Positions 33,462 to 46,200 of a stretch of DNA of 64,000 nucleotides are shown in pieces (position 1 is the first letter of the stretch; each line of letters starts with the position of its first letter). This DNA comes from Diphasiastrum complanatum. Its lineage: Eukaryota; Streptophyta; Lycopodiopsida; Lycopodiales; Lycopodiaceae. Below the pieces are notes generated by a model. The model worked only from the letters and a program-made list of their open reading frames with translations, ran no database searches and was not told the origin of the DNA. The translations under genes were made by a program, and so were the position numbers. The stretch spans positions 39,532,461 to 39,596,460 of the forward strand of contig CM055096.1 of assembly GCA_029204225.1 (NCBI GenBank), read 5' to 3'.

Positions 33462-36400
33462 TGTTAGGGCCATTTTTTATGGGGAATCGGTCCAGCCAAA
33501 ATGTCCTAAAAGGGTCAAGGGGTCCCACCTCTAATGGCGGTTTGGCCCTACGTGAGCAACAGAGGATTTGCCACTTCCAACCCTGATGGCCCTCTCTATT
33601 GCCCCGTCCTCCCCAACCGATGAGAGTTTTCTAGGCTCTCAGAGATACGGTTGCGAGGGGGTGCTAATACTTTTGGTGCAATGATTCACTAGCTTTCTAG
33701 AATTATGGTTCCGTAAAAACTTCTGATCGCTAATTCGCTAATGTCTCTTTCCCCATTGAATTCGGCTTACAGTTAGTAAAGATCTTACATGGGCTGGAAA
33801 CCGATTTACTGTCTATGATGTGCTCGTGGGGTGCAAGTTATACGCACCGCTTTGTTTGCTAAGCGGCGGTATTTTGGCTGACCGTCGGGTCTAGGTATTT
33901 CGCTAGACAGTACCGACGGCGGGTGTGACTAGTGTGACGCTTAACCAAGGCAGTGTATTTTAACCGCGGATGGTGGACGGCCCGCTTTGGTGTTTCACAG
34001 AGGTCGGGTCCAATTAATACGCTTCATAATGAAAAACAAACGATTCCAACTTGACGATTTCCACAATTTATCGATCATGCCATATGTCAACTAGTTTATA
34101 GACCGGCCAACAACCACATGCAGTTACTATGAAGGAAAACCAGGCTTCACTACTAGCAATGTATGATCTACTAGTAGAACATTGTTTTAACTTTAAAATG
34201 AAGAAGCGATTCCATGGTAAGTACAATTCAACTCATGAACCAGTTGTCCTCTCTTTCCTAACGGAAAACAATTCCATTGTCAGTCTATCAGTCTAGTTCA
34301 AATCATTTAAAAATAGCAATTACGGCATAAATACTAATACCCTAGATGACGCATGGAGTAAATGGAAAACCTCAATAGCTACTTACCCTATCCGGCCAAA
34401 ATCACAAACAATTTCATCATGTCAAAACAATAGCAAGTACGGAATCTTTGGAGTGCATGGTTCCTGAAACACTATACACCGGCATACTACCATTCTGGTT
34501 CTAAAATTTTTAGTACGATTCACTGTAGTGCACAATCGACCCGTTATTCACTCAGTTGAACGAGCGTAACCACAAAATGCAAACGCATCCGAACTCAAAT
34601 TTATATGACCTTGTTACTAAACAGATGTAAGCAGTCTATAAAACCTTCCTTGCTTCACAAAAACGCTTTATAAAAACCTTATTCACATGTAGCTGACTAT
34701 AGCAATAACCTCACATTGCATTCCAATTTAACTTAAAAAACTTACAACCAGAACTTCATGAAACTTACTTGCTTCCCAACAAAAACGCTTATAACGATTT
34801 AGTTGGAAATGTGGAAAAACCCTACTATCACACACCATAACATGTTCATGACAAAACATACTACTTTATGTTTATTGGTACAAATAGAGTTTGAAAAATC
34901 AGAACATACCTCAATGCGCAATTAGGTAGCCGGTTCGTGAAAATTCTAGTCATGAACCTTGTAGCAAAAATCAGAGCCAGGCATGTTGACACATTTTTCT
35001 CCACTTTACACATGTCCGATCGAATTGGTGTAAAAAGAGAAAATGAAGAAAATAAAAGTTTCTGAAATATGAACGGTGCGATTGAAATGGTAACGGGTCA
35101 GTTGAGAGAAAACTGAACCGAAAGCCTATAAAAAAAAACAGGCCAGAAAGATACAATGGCTAAAAAAATCAGCAACCCATCACTCACACCAAGCCCTCAA
35201 GCAAACTATCCCACTCATTCAAGATATAAGCCTACTAGTATGACAATGGACTACAACCAACCAACCAACCCTCACCATGAAATCACTCTCAACAAAAGCA
35301 ATTCTCTCAACACATTACTCTAATGTTCAAGCACAACCCACTTTTCCCATCAACAAGCATAGATTCAATCCCAAGGAGTGCAAAGAAAAACTCCATCAAC
35401 CCAATCAAGCCTCCAACAATCAATCAACTAATTGGAGGGAAAAACACAACTCTCAAACCAAACCACAAGCACCCAACCTATCCATTGTTATCAACTACAG
35501 GTGAGTCAAAACCCCAAACATCCATCACTCCACAAGCAACTATGCAAGACAATACTTGTACCAATGCATAAGCATACTATAAGGCAAAAACCACATTTAA
35601 CCATCCATCAAACCAAACTTACAAGGAATCAAACCTACTCATCAACAAAGATCTCTGAAACAAACACCCATCTTCCAAAAACTTTCAACTCTAAAAAACT
35701 CTCAACCAACATCACATCAAACTATCACATCATCATCTAACTCACCCAACTATCATCCAACTATCAATTAACTATAAAGACTGGTCTCCTTTTTATAGTA
35801 AATCTCAAGTGTCCCCCTTCAAAATGCCATCTTGTCATTCTTCATGCCCTTCAAGGCCTCTTTGCCATTTGTCCCCAACCCATTCGATAGTACACCTAGT
35901 GGCCTCCATAAGAGAGTGGGGGAGTGGTGCATTCAAGGCTCTTTTCCAAAACTAACCAAGATGCCATTTTTGTCAAAGGCTAGGGAGGTCATTTAACTTT
36001 TCCCTTTTGTACACCCTAGAAGCCCAAAATGTCAATGGCTAGTGGGCGTACCTCCCAATTTTTATAGCCTCCAAGGTGTTTTGGCATTTATTATCCAAAT
36101 TTTGGGTGAGGCCCTTTTTCAACCCCTAATTTTTAGTAGGTGGCCTTCATTTTTTCTTTGGGTACCTTTGTTTTTGGCCTTTCTTTATTTTTTCAAGGGT
36201 CGTGTGCCTACTGCTCACTTGTCTGGGTTTTTGGCCTGTTGGGTAACCACTTGGCCCACACATTTTGTTAATTGCCCAAACTTTGCCATTAGGGTTTCTG
36301 TGACTCCTTGACACTAAATCCATGTTTTTCGGTCCCGTTTTTATCCGAAACTTTTCTTTCTCGATTTTTTCTTCTGTGGGTGACTTTTTCGGCATTCATG

Positions 36401-36868
36401 ACTAGGGCTCCCACGGCAACACGATTTCCCTGAAAAATACACTGAGTGATCATATATTAGTAAAAATGGACTCAGTTCATGGTGAGATTTTTGCACGGTC
36501 ATATCGGCTATTTTTTATAACTGGCCCTTTTTTTGAAAAGCCGTAAAATATTTACCGGCCATTTCTAAGGCCGCAAAATTTGCTCTAGCCTCATTTAGGA
36601 CGGGCTGGGACCCAATTCTAGGTGGACCGGCACTCTTGCTCAGTCTTTACAAAAATTGACCACAAAATATTTTTGATGACTTTTTTGAAAGTCAGTTTCT
36701 TACTTTAAACTGTGTCTAGCCACTTTAGGATGGGCTGGGACCCAATTTTAAGGCAAATTTGTGCCAATTTTTTTCTAATAACCGGGTTTTACATGTCGGG
36801 TTTTTCAATTATCACAAACTTAAACTTCAATATTAGCCCGATTTTCCGTGCGGAAATATCGGCTAACA
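33462..36868. mobile_element. 3.4-kb noncoding insertion with TG...CA ends (solo large LTR or non-autonomous element)
   Basis: The boundaries are set by the interrupted reverse transcriptase. The insert starts TGTTAGGGCCA and ends CGGCTAACA, so the terminal 6 bp are inverted repeats (TGTTAG/CTAACA). Flanking pentamers are CCGTA (33457-33461) and CTGTA (36869-36873), a one-mismatch target duplication, as for LTR elements. Inside I see no coding domain. An AC-rich tract spans about 35160-35760, and two GGGCTGGGACCCAATT repeats lie at 36602 and 36733. The first 200 bp are related to 17270-17400 beside a gypsy element. A solo LTR of unusual length or a gene-less LTR element fits best. Confidence 0.7.
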
Positions 36869-37505
36869 CTGTACGTGTGTGGATTACAAGGGTCTTAATA
36901 AAGTGACTATCAAAAATAAATATCCATTACCCAGGATGGATGACCTTCTAGATCGCTTGGGTGGAGCACGGTATGTCATCAAGATAGATCTCAGGACAAG
37001 GTACCATCAAATAAGAATTAAGTCAAAAGATGTCCAAAAGACAGGATTTCGTTTTAGATTTGGTCATTATGAATTCTTAGTGTTGCCATTTGGATTAACA
37101 AATGCCCCAGCAACATTTCAACAAATGATGAATGATTTATTTTGTCCATATTTGGGGAAGTTTGATGTTAGACGACATTCTCATTTGTAGTAGATCCTTG
37201 GTGGAACACGTTGAACTAAAAATCGTCTTGATGAAACTCAATCGCGGGAGTTATTCTATGCTAAAGAGTCCAGGTTTGAATTCTTTAAGCAAGAGCTATT
37301 TTATCTCGGTCATAAGATCATAGTAAATGGAATAAAGATTGGCGAGGATAAAATCAAGATTGTAATTGAGTGGCTAATTCCAGGAACTATGAGACAAGTA
37401 AAGTCATTTTTAGGTTTTACACTTTTCTTGAAGAGATTTATTGAGGATTATGCTAAGTTAGTAGCACCCCTTAATAATCTGACCAAAAGGGTTTGTTTAT
37501 AAAAA
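36869..37505 (+). pseudogene. Gypsy reverse transcriptase, C-terminal part, continued after the insertion
   Basis: Encodes [40 protein letters not shown] and [20 protein letters not shown], then after a frameshift near 37150 [15 protein letters not shown] with the catalytic D-D pair. Further frame breaks lead to VKSFLGFTLFLKRFIEDYAK and a PLNNLTK connection segment near 37390-37490. The pol sequence ends there, and RNase H and integrase are missing. Confidence 0.9.
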
Positions 37506-37699
37506 GAAAAAGAGGAATCAACCTAGTCGGTCTGTTGTTTTTGGAATGAGGAATTGAATCAATGTTTTGATTGGTTATTGCACGATTTAATTTTTCACTT
37601 TTGGATATCCAACCGAGACACTTCACACGACTACCAATGTTAGTCCTCCTTATTGCCCAAAAGGTGTCATGTAGTTTACGTTCCGCCACCTCTTGCTTA

Positions 37700-38546
37700 T
37701 CTTGGAACACGGAATCACCTACTTGTGGGGGAACTTTTGAGGTCAGTGATACCTCTATACCTTGCCCATGTACACTTCCCTCTGCTTGAAATATAAGAGT
37801 GGCCACTTTGCTTGTGTTCCTTAGTAACATGAACAAATTCAGGTTTGTGACTACTATCATCCTCTACATCCACAACCAAGGAAGGCCTCCTCTTCTGCCC
37901 CTCACCCTCTAAATAAACCTTGTTGTGATACATTGGAGCCAGTGCCAACCTGTTGAATTGTTTGTGCTACTGTTGCTGGCTTGAATGGATTCTTTGATGA
38001 GCTTCTATTAATTAAATTCTTCAAGCTTGGTCTAGCTCCCAAATGTTTTCCCATAATATATGCATGTTGTCTTGCACTTTGCAAAAGAGCATTTGCCATA
38101 TCAAAGACAACTGCATTGTACAAGGAGATTTTATCTTTTTGCCCCTCTCTAGCAAGCCAGCTACCATATTTGGATTTTGATAAATTGGTTGGTGGAGTAT
38201 TTCCAGTGGCATTACTATCCAACACCTAACAAATGCAAACACAAATATTTTAGTATCTATCATAAAAAATGGTTTATGATTATCAATTTTAATATGTGGT
38301 CAGAATAAATTAGAATTTGCAATCTTGCTTTATAGAAACAACTTACTATTGTCATGAAATTGTCCCAATGAGCAATTCTAACATTCCACCAACTCAACCA
38401 GCTATCCAAAGCTGGGACATCACACTCTTTCACTTTTGCTATCCGCCACCACCACCAAATCAACCTGTAGTGTTCCAATGCTTCTTCTCTGGTTGCGGTA
38501 GCCCTCCAATTTTCGCATAATACCTTGTGTTGAGCTTGTTGTTCCT
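37700..38546 (-). pseudogene. Unrecognised intron-containing gene fragment (Trp-rich)
   Basis: Minus strand. Exon A (38546-38347) encodes KVLCENWRATATREEALEHY, RLIWWWWRIAKVKECDVPAL and SWLSWWNVRIAHWDNFMTI. An intron of 121 bp (38346-38226) has GTAAGT and TTGTTAG borders and keeps the frame. Exon B (38225-37902) encodes NLSKSKYGSWLAREGQKDK, AVVFDMANALLQSARQHAYI and a basic linker. An overlapping frame (37948-37715) continues with RRPSLVVDVEDDSSHKPEF, suggesting a frameshift near 37940. I do not recognise the family. The paired spliced exons show it was a real gene or a gene carried by an element. It is cut at 38547 by the outer edge of a copia LTR. Confidence 0.55.
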
Positions 38547-38547
38547 T

Positions 38548-39248
38548 TGGAAAGTACTATACTTTAGGACCATAAATGGATCTACAAAATATCCACAAGA
38601 GTGATTGGGTGCTTGCTTAACAATCTATCAAAAAACTAGACACAAAAAAGTTGATCTAGATTGGCAATTTGACAAACAACAAGCAGTAACAATCAAAAGC
38701 ATTGATCGACATTGAAATACAAGCCCACACATGTGTACTACAAGCTGTAGTACGGCCTTCAACCTGAGAAAAAAGTAGAAATTGATTCGGTTTCATTTGG
38801 ATCACAAAAACTCAATGTACATAGTGAACTAGCTTGAGATTGCCAATGAGCTCCAAAAATAATCTATCTTCTCACTATGGAGAGAGGGAATACATAGCAA
38901 ATTAGACTTCCTTCTTGAAGTTAGGTGGATTTCCAGCATGTAATAAGGAATTTAACTCACTCTCCTTGACCTAAAATGAAACCCTAGTCTATTTTCTAGA
39001 GTCATGCTTGGTAGATAGCTGGTTGGTCAAATTTTCACCTTAAATCTAGGATTTAGGTCCTTTAAACTAGGAATCACTACCAAAATGACATGACCAACCC
39101 TATGGACTTGAACTAACCTACATTAAGAGTGGATTGACACGTGGCATCTTGGCCTTACATGTGTGGAATCCACTTATGTACAAAATTTACATTATACTAC
39201 ACGGTTTTTGATCAAGCTAGATTTGCCAATTTTTGGCAATTCTTCACA
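38548..39248 (-). repeat. 3' LTR of a minus-strand copia deletion derivative (~700 bp)
   Basis: Plus-strand edges are TGGAAAGTACTATAC (degenerate TG) and CAATTCTTCACA. The partner 5' LTR stub at 42354-42446 starts TGTGAAAGTACTATAC. The inner edge is followed by CTCCTCAAATTT, which reads as a purine tract on the minus strand. The LTR inserts directly into the Trp-rich gene exon. Confidence 0.82.
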
Positions 39249-39455
39249 CTCCTCAAATTTAGCTTGATCTATTTACAAATCTCTTGATAGATGAATGAAA
39301 GCTTTTAGAAGTGTCTAAAAAATCCAGTACAAACAAGGAACTTTTGAGACTCCAATAGAGAATGATGTCCATGAAGGATCTTTCACCACCTCTTAAAGGA
39401 TCCCTTACAAGATGTTCCACAAATGTGTCTATATACATGTAGCAAACTTCAAAAA

Positions 39456-41599
39456 CTATACATCATGCCAAGCCATGGATTCCAAGGCATTTTGTGCACT
39501 TGAAGATACATCAATTAAACTATTACATGCATACATAATGTTGCCAAAGACAACTTGCCTTGCTTGATCCATATGATTGAGCCTAGATGGCTCCATCTTG
39601 ATACTCATGGTTCTTCTTGGAGTCCTCGGGTCTTGAGCTTGTTCCTCCACTTGACTTGACTCCAAACCATCAATGAATTGAATAAGGTGTTGATCCAAAT
39701 GTGCTTCTTCAAGTTTACAAATCTTCCACTCTTGAAAGATCACATTTCCACCATTGACAAATTCTTTGGTTGAAAACAAGTAGATTCTACAATCTCTACT
39801 TGAAGAGCAAAACACTACCATTATTCCTATCATTGAAATAGGATAATCTTTGTCCTTACATTGGAATGATCATGCACAATGCATGTGGACACAAAGATTT
39901 CCAAAGCAAATGATGTTTCATCTTTTATGACTCTATTCAAACTATTACAAAAATAGTTATCCAATGAAATTGCTTTATCAACAACAAATGTAGATTTCAA
40001 AGCGTCTTGTCATACAAAGTAATAAAAACCATGAATCTTAAAGGTAAGAAACAAGTCACCTCATGTCTACTACTACTTTCCAAAAAGTATTCAAAGATAG
40101 TAGACTCTCCAATGCTCAGCACCCTTGCAAGATGCACACTTGAATGGACAATTTGCATGCAATTTGATGACTCGGCCATTGTCATTGAGGACTCCCTTGG
40201 AACTCTCAAGCTTTGAGGTTGATCCTCAAGATCTTCCTCCTTTTGATGCTCCTCCTCAATGCAAGAAAGATCACACTTTGCCAAGATCTCCTCTTGAGTG
40301 ATCTCCTCCTTTGCCAAGCTCATTCTTTCAAAAGCAACATTAGCTTCCAACTTAAACAATCTTCCATGTTTAAATCCCTTTGCAATGCAAACATCATTCT
40401 TCAAGATGAAGCAAACACCATGCTTAAAGTGTACATCCAAGCCACTTTCTAAGAGTAGACCAACACTAAGCATATTCTTGGTGATTGATGGTACATAAAG
40501 GACATTTTCTAGATCCATGCATTTTGATGATTCTAGACACAAAGAGATGGTGCCAACACCATCTATCCTACACTCTTCATCATTTGCAGTAAAGACAAAA
40601 ATTTTAGCAGCATTGAAAGAGTGTAAGTTGAGAAAATTTCTTTTCACAAGACATGTGAGAGCTAGCCCCACTGTCGGTCCACCAATTGTCTCTTGAATTG
40701 CTATCGCTTGTTGGTGAGGATGTAGATGCCATCAAGAATACATCTACTTCATCCTCTTCCTCCTCCTTTGCAAGGTTTCCTTGTTTTTCCTCCTCCACTT
40801 GTGCTCGTAGCCTCTTGTAGCATTCAAATGCATAATGCCCCTTTTTTTCACAAAAGAAGCATTTCTGCTTTGACTTGTCCTTTGAGCTTGATGCATCATC
40901 CTCTTCTTTGGCCTCCTTTGGATGATTCCTCTTTCTATTGGTCTTCTTTTTGCCCTTGAATGAGAAATTGGCTTTCTCATCACCATCTTGCAAAGACAAG
41001 GAACTCATCCTAGATTTTTCATGGAGCATCCTACACTCTTCAGCCACTAATACACTGTGAAGTTTTTCTATAGTTGGCAAAGTGTCTTGGATGGCAAAAC
41101 TTTGGACCAGATTTTCAAAGTCATCTGCTAGACCATTAAGGACAATTTGTACAAGCTCTTCATCATGAATCTTCTCTCCAATGGAAGCCAACTCCCTATT
41201 TAGAGTCTTGATTCTAAGTACATAATCCTATGCACTCCCCTCACTTCTCCTCATGCTTTGCAAAATCTGATTTCTAAGCATGAGTACTCTTGAAGTGTTA
41301 CTAGATTTATAGATTGATTTTAAAGACTCCCAAGCCTCTTCAGCACTAGTACATGCTGATACTTTTCTCAACAAATCATTGCTCACATTCATCTTCACGC
41401 AATGAAGTGCAAGCCTAGATCTCTTCTTGTATCTAGCTAACTCCTGTTCACCTAGAGGTTCATCTTCATCTTCAATCAAGAACTCATAAAGGTCTTGGAG
41501 CACCTTCCAAATAGCATAATTTGTAGAATTCAATCTCTCACTAGCTTCTAGAAGGTATGGTCCAGCAGATCCCATCTTACTAGTGACTTCTACAAACAA
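39456..41599 (-). pseudogene. Copia gag, protease, pre-integrase and integrase-end remnants; RT and RNase H missing
   Basis: Minus strand. Gag (41599-40930) includes GPYLLEASERLNSTNYAIWK and SRVLMLRNQILQSMRRSE, and a CCHC knuckle, CFFCEKKGHYAFEC, near 40820-40862. The protease, WWTDSGASSHMSC, lies near 40650-40690. Pre-integrase (40671-39997) includes VLYVPSITKNMLSVGLLL. A segment from the integrase end (39833-39456) contains DPRTPRRTMSIKMEPSRLNH, the acidic/basic linker that normally precedes reverse transcriptase. The integrase core, reverse transcriptase and RNase H are deleted, so this copy is non-autonomous. Frame breaks occur near 41228 and 40604-40671. Confidence 0.88.
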
Positions 41600-42340
41600 G
41601 AAATAAATTTGATTGACTTGAAACTCACAAAGGTCTCACACTTGTAGTGTTTCACTCAAATTTGATCTCTAATCCAACAAATGGTCTTATAATCACAGTT
41701 CTATCACTCCCTCACAAAGCTGAAATGAAGATAAGATGAAGTGAAAAGTGGATTTGATTGTCTCTAGAAACTCACTAAGGTCTCTCTCTTGTAGTTTTTC
41801 AATCAAATTAGATTTTTAATCCAACAAATGGACTTATAATCTCAGTCCTAGAACTCTCTCACAAAGTTGGAATGAAGATAAGATGATGTGAAATCTACTT
41901 ACAATCAAATCTTGTCAATTTTGGCTATTTTTGGACAATAACATGACTAAATCTCCCTCACACTTTTTGATGTGATTTCAAGACCTGTAAAACAAGTTTA
42001 GAGGACCTGATTTCAGCCTAGATTAATTAGACTTCATGACCCTATGTCAAATATAATCAATGGCACACAATCTTGGTAGCTTATTCTAAGATTTCCACCA
42101 AAAATTACATCAAAAGCTCACAAATTGAATTTTTTTGGATCAAATGAATACCATGCATTAAATGCAAGTTCAGAGGTGCCCACACATGTGGATAGTACGG
42201 ATTTGGACCCCTACCAAGTTTGGGATCAAATCTCCTCACCAAAATCAAGATTCTAGCTTGCCCTCTCAATACTAGTTTTTAGCACCAAAACTTGCTAAAA
42301 ATGGATTTGCATTACATCAATGGCTTATGCTCTTGTATTT
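41600..42340 (-). other. Leader of the copia deletion derivative, no gene
   Basis: Noncoding. Contains a partial direct repeat: the AACTCACAAAGGTCTC and GTAGT.TTTCA segments near 41620-41700 recur near 41765-41845. Confidence 0.65.
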
Positions 42341-42446
42341 GGATCTGATACCATGTGAAAGTACTATACTTTAGGACCATAAATGAATCTACAAAAGATC
42401 CACAAGAGTGATTGGATGCTTGCTTAACAATCTATCAAAAAACTAG
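42341..42446 (-). repeat. Primer site and truncated 5' LTR of the copia deletion derivative
   Basis: The minus strand reads TGGTATCAGATCC at 42341-42353, next to the LTR start TGTGAAAGTAC at 42354. Only ~93 bp of LTR remain before the sequence switches to an unrelated copia reverse transcriptase fragment at 42447. Confidence 0.88.
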
Positions 42447-42670
42447 ACTCGAACACTCCTGTCTTATGTTGCAGCTGTCGACCTCAAAGTACATCAACTT
42501 GATGTACAAATAGCTTATCTGAATGGAGTTATACAAGAAGACATCTACATAATCTAGCCCGAAGGATACGTTCTGGAAGGTATGAAGAATCATGTCTGTA
42601 AACTTCACAAAGCACTTTATGGCTTGAAACAATCTGCCAGAGCTTGGTTTCAGAGGATCAACACATTCTA
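42447..42670 (+). pseudogene. Copia reverse transcriptase fragment of a different lineage
   Basis: Plus strand encodes AAVDLKVHQLDVQIAYLNG, QEDIYI then a stop, PEGYVLEGMKNHVCKLHKAL and YGLKQSARAWFQRINTF. This is the copia segment from the first catalytic aspartate (QLDV) to the YGLKQ box. The wording differs from the other copia copies here (VTNAFLNG, VSNAFLNG). Confidence 0.85.
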
Positions 42671-43080
42671 GTAATCTATTCTTAGTGGAATTATTATTAG
42701 TCTAGTTGGTCACGACTAATATTTAGTCTCGCCTTTCGTGACTAATTTGCGACTGATTATCAGTCGAGCTCAATCTAGCTCTTCGCAAATCATTCACGAC
42801 TAATAATTTGTCTAGCTGTTCACGACAAATTATCCTTCTGATGTTTTGTTGCTAAATGTTTGGCTACGTAATCAGATCGACCTTGATTTATATCGTTAAC
42901 ATTCTGTCGTTTTAGTCATGCTTAGGAAAAGAGTAATGTAGCTCATTCTGCTACGCACGAACACTTTCTGTTCGAGTTCGTTTCTCATTCGAGATTCGAG
43001 ATCGCTTCTTTTCGTGTTCGTTTCTTTTTGAGCTAATTTTAGTTTCTCACACTCTCACACCCTCTTTCTCCAACATGTTT
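42671..43080 (+). repeat. Repeat-rich noncoding stretch after the copia fragment
   Basis: Contains repeated TTCACGAC/TAAT-type words (near 42706, 42736, 42786 and 42816) and GACTAAT spacing, then a T- and C-rich tract with repeated TTCGAGTTCG/TTCGTTTC words near 42970-43030. It may be LTR sequence of the neighbouring copia scrap. No coding motif. Confidence 0.45.
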
Positions 43081-43200
43081 GTCGTATCCTAGATTTGAAC
43101 CAAATGATAGATTGTAAGGTGAAATCTTGTTTGCACTAGTCATTGTCTATGATGAATTGATCGCCAATGACTTTTATGATTGGCAAGTCTCATTGTAGAT

Positions 43201-46200
43201 ATGTCTACGTCTAGATACAATCTTTGCTCAACTTGCCAAGATCCATGCCCATCATCTCATGTGAGTGATGAGATAGTGGATGGTTTTTCTTCCCACGTCA
43301 ATGTGGATGCCTCTCAAATGACACAACATGTTCCAAAAATTGATGATGTTGTTGTTATGGGTGACGAGGAAGACCCCTTGCACATCTCAGAAGATCCCTT
43401 GCACATCATAGAAGACAATGAGACAAGCAACATTGAGCCCACTTAATCACATCATGGAACAAGACACTACGGAAAAGTCATTCAGACATACGTTCTCCAG
43501 GATGTAATTGCCTCATTGCGTGTTTGCAAAAGTACTGCACCTCGTCCAGTGCCACTTTGTCAGTTGGTGGTCAACGAATCCATACGACTAGTACAAAACA
43601 ATGTTTCAGATTTGGGATATGGATCTAGGATGAATGGCTACCACAAAGAGTTAGCCACTTTTTTTGGTGTCAATAAAAAAGACAAATGAACCTGAAATGG
43701 AGGTCAGTGACCTGGATTTGCAAGAGTGGGGCCCTATATGACGGTCAATCAATGATGATTTTGAAGAAGAAGTTCTTAGAAGTGGTGAATGGAGTCACCT
43801 ATCGAATAAAAAATTCATTGTGTCTGATGGAAACCATAGAGTCCAGTCCTGGATGGAGAAAATAAGAGAGGGTTTCTGATCAGTTGTCTTCCTCCTTATG
43901 CTTTTGTCTGTTATTGCCAAATGAATGATGCTTGTGTTTGTTGTTGTCATACGTTTTGTCTTGATTTTGCATTGCTGGTGCAGTTTTTTCGAACGTCAAG
44001 GATAAGCATGTTCGAGTGGATTGTTCATTTCTGGATGTTTCCAAGGGACACGAAGGAGAGCTTTTATTGGCCCTCCACAATATCAATAGGTAAATCATGG
44101 TGTTTAATAGTGTGAATGAGTAGTTTATTTTAACGAGGTTTGTAAATCAAACTTGTGGTGTTTGCAGATTGACCAGGGTATTTGTGCCGCACACATTGTC
44201 ACAAGCCAACAAACAGACCCTGCTAAGACACCTACTTGCCGAAGACAAGAATTGGATGGAAGTTGAGATAAAGAAAGAGAGAAAATGATCCCACAAACCC
44301 TGGTACAATGTGCCAATGGTTGTCCTTGCATAGCTCGTATTCAAGATATGTTTTTATTGGTTTAAGACTAACGTATTTGAGTTGGGATAAGAATTTATGG
44401 GAATTTAACACGGTTGTCTTTGCACAGGATAAATTTGACAAATTGGTACATGAGCATGACTCGGTAATTGATGGGCAACATTTGACAAAAGAAGAACGTA
44501 AGGAACACCATGACATCGTTGTACAGGTTTGTGACAATCTCCTTCAATATTCTAGTGAAAAATCTATAATTTGTACACACTAACAGTTTTAACTTGTAGG
44601 CTATGGAAAAATCTATAAATAACAAGGTGTATAAGCTGGCTATCATTGCCAACCCTGCAAATGGAACCAGGTTCTTTCATATTTTGTATAACCTAGAATG
44701 GAGTGCGAAGGGTTTATTGGTGACTGAAGACAAACTACAGATTATCGTAGCATCTTATGTTAGCGGCAACAAAGTAAGTTTGCAACTCCTAACCATTCAT
44801 GCTCAAAACATTCAATAATAGCATATTTCAACTGACACAATTTGATTTATTGTCCCAGAAAGAAAGAAGTCATCACATTGTTTGGAGGAGACAAGCAACA
44901 AAGAGAAGCTATGGGTATGAGCTCCGATAACAAAAGCTTCAGACACTACATGGTGAAGGAAAACTTTTTGGTGGCAAATGATTGAAATGGCCAAGGGCAT
45001 TGTCATGCAACTGGCCATGGTCAATGATGGCTCTTCACTTCCGGATGGACATGAGATCTTCTTCAAGAGACAACGCCAATTACATTTCCAACTTGCCTTT
45101 CCTAATTTGCATAAAGAAATGAAGAATGCAGCTAGTGAGGATAAGCAATCAGAGCTAGTTTTGTGTGCCCGAAGGCTTGTCTACAGGTATGGTACTACAT
45201 AAATAGTTGTCTACTTTTGTGTGTCTGAAAACTTGTCCATTTTGGTGTGCTACTACCATGACTTTCACATTCTAAAGTTTTATACCTCGTCTAATAGAAT
45301 CAAAATGTTGCAGATGGTTGAATTCACTAATCAAAGAGAAGACCATAACAAGCTATTCGCTTGAGGTGACAGATTGGCTAGTGATTGATGGACCCCAAAG
45401 CATGTTTCCACTTGAGTGGAATGACATGGATATCACTTATTGGGAGCGTAAGTGGTGTCCTTGGTGGTTGGATTACCCAGCAGGCCAAGTTTCCCCTTCT
45501 GAGAGGGATTTGCATGCAAGGAGGCAAGCAATGATACAAGGCAAAAGATAGAATACCCAAGAACATGAACAAGGGTCAGCCTCCAAGAAGAAGGCACTAG
45601 CAAGACAATGAAGACCTGAGCAACGATCCAAGAGATTATTAGATGTGGAGGATGAAAAGGATTTGCATGAATCCCACATGCTCTCATCAGATGACACGCT
45701 AGTGGATGCAGCCATTGCAGATTATGTGGCTACGAGCCTAGGTGACTTTTCGATCATGCATCCCTAAGCACTTTTCGATTCTGCACTCATTCGCTGAGTC
45801 ATTTGGATTTTTGTTGTATCATCGCTTGAACATGTTGGCCGAAGTGGCCTACACCAGGCATGATCCATATGAGGAGGTATTCACTCTCTTTTGTTGCAAC
45901 ACTAGTTTGAATAGGCACATTGTTTTTCCAACATAATAATCATCGGACGTATTTTTCCTTAGGTTGTCTTTCTTCAGATGCCATTGTACCATCGAGTAGG
46001 GTGTCCCACACCTACTTACAAGAGATCAATCACCAATCAAAGGTTGCTTTTGACAAGAAGGCAAATTGGGTAATGGACCTTAATGGGAGCACAATTACTA
46101 AAGTAAATGGCATTGTTTGTCGTGGCAGTGCTGAGAGGTCTCCAGGTTTCTGTAGGTACATTCAATGAATAAATTGAGTGCAAATTGGTTGCATTTTTTA

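Noticed and set aside
35277-35740. Overlapping AC-rich open frames with Asn/Gln/Thr/Pro repeats
   Set aside because: Low-complexity AC-rich tract within the 3.4-kb insertion. All three frames stay open because stops are rare in such composition.
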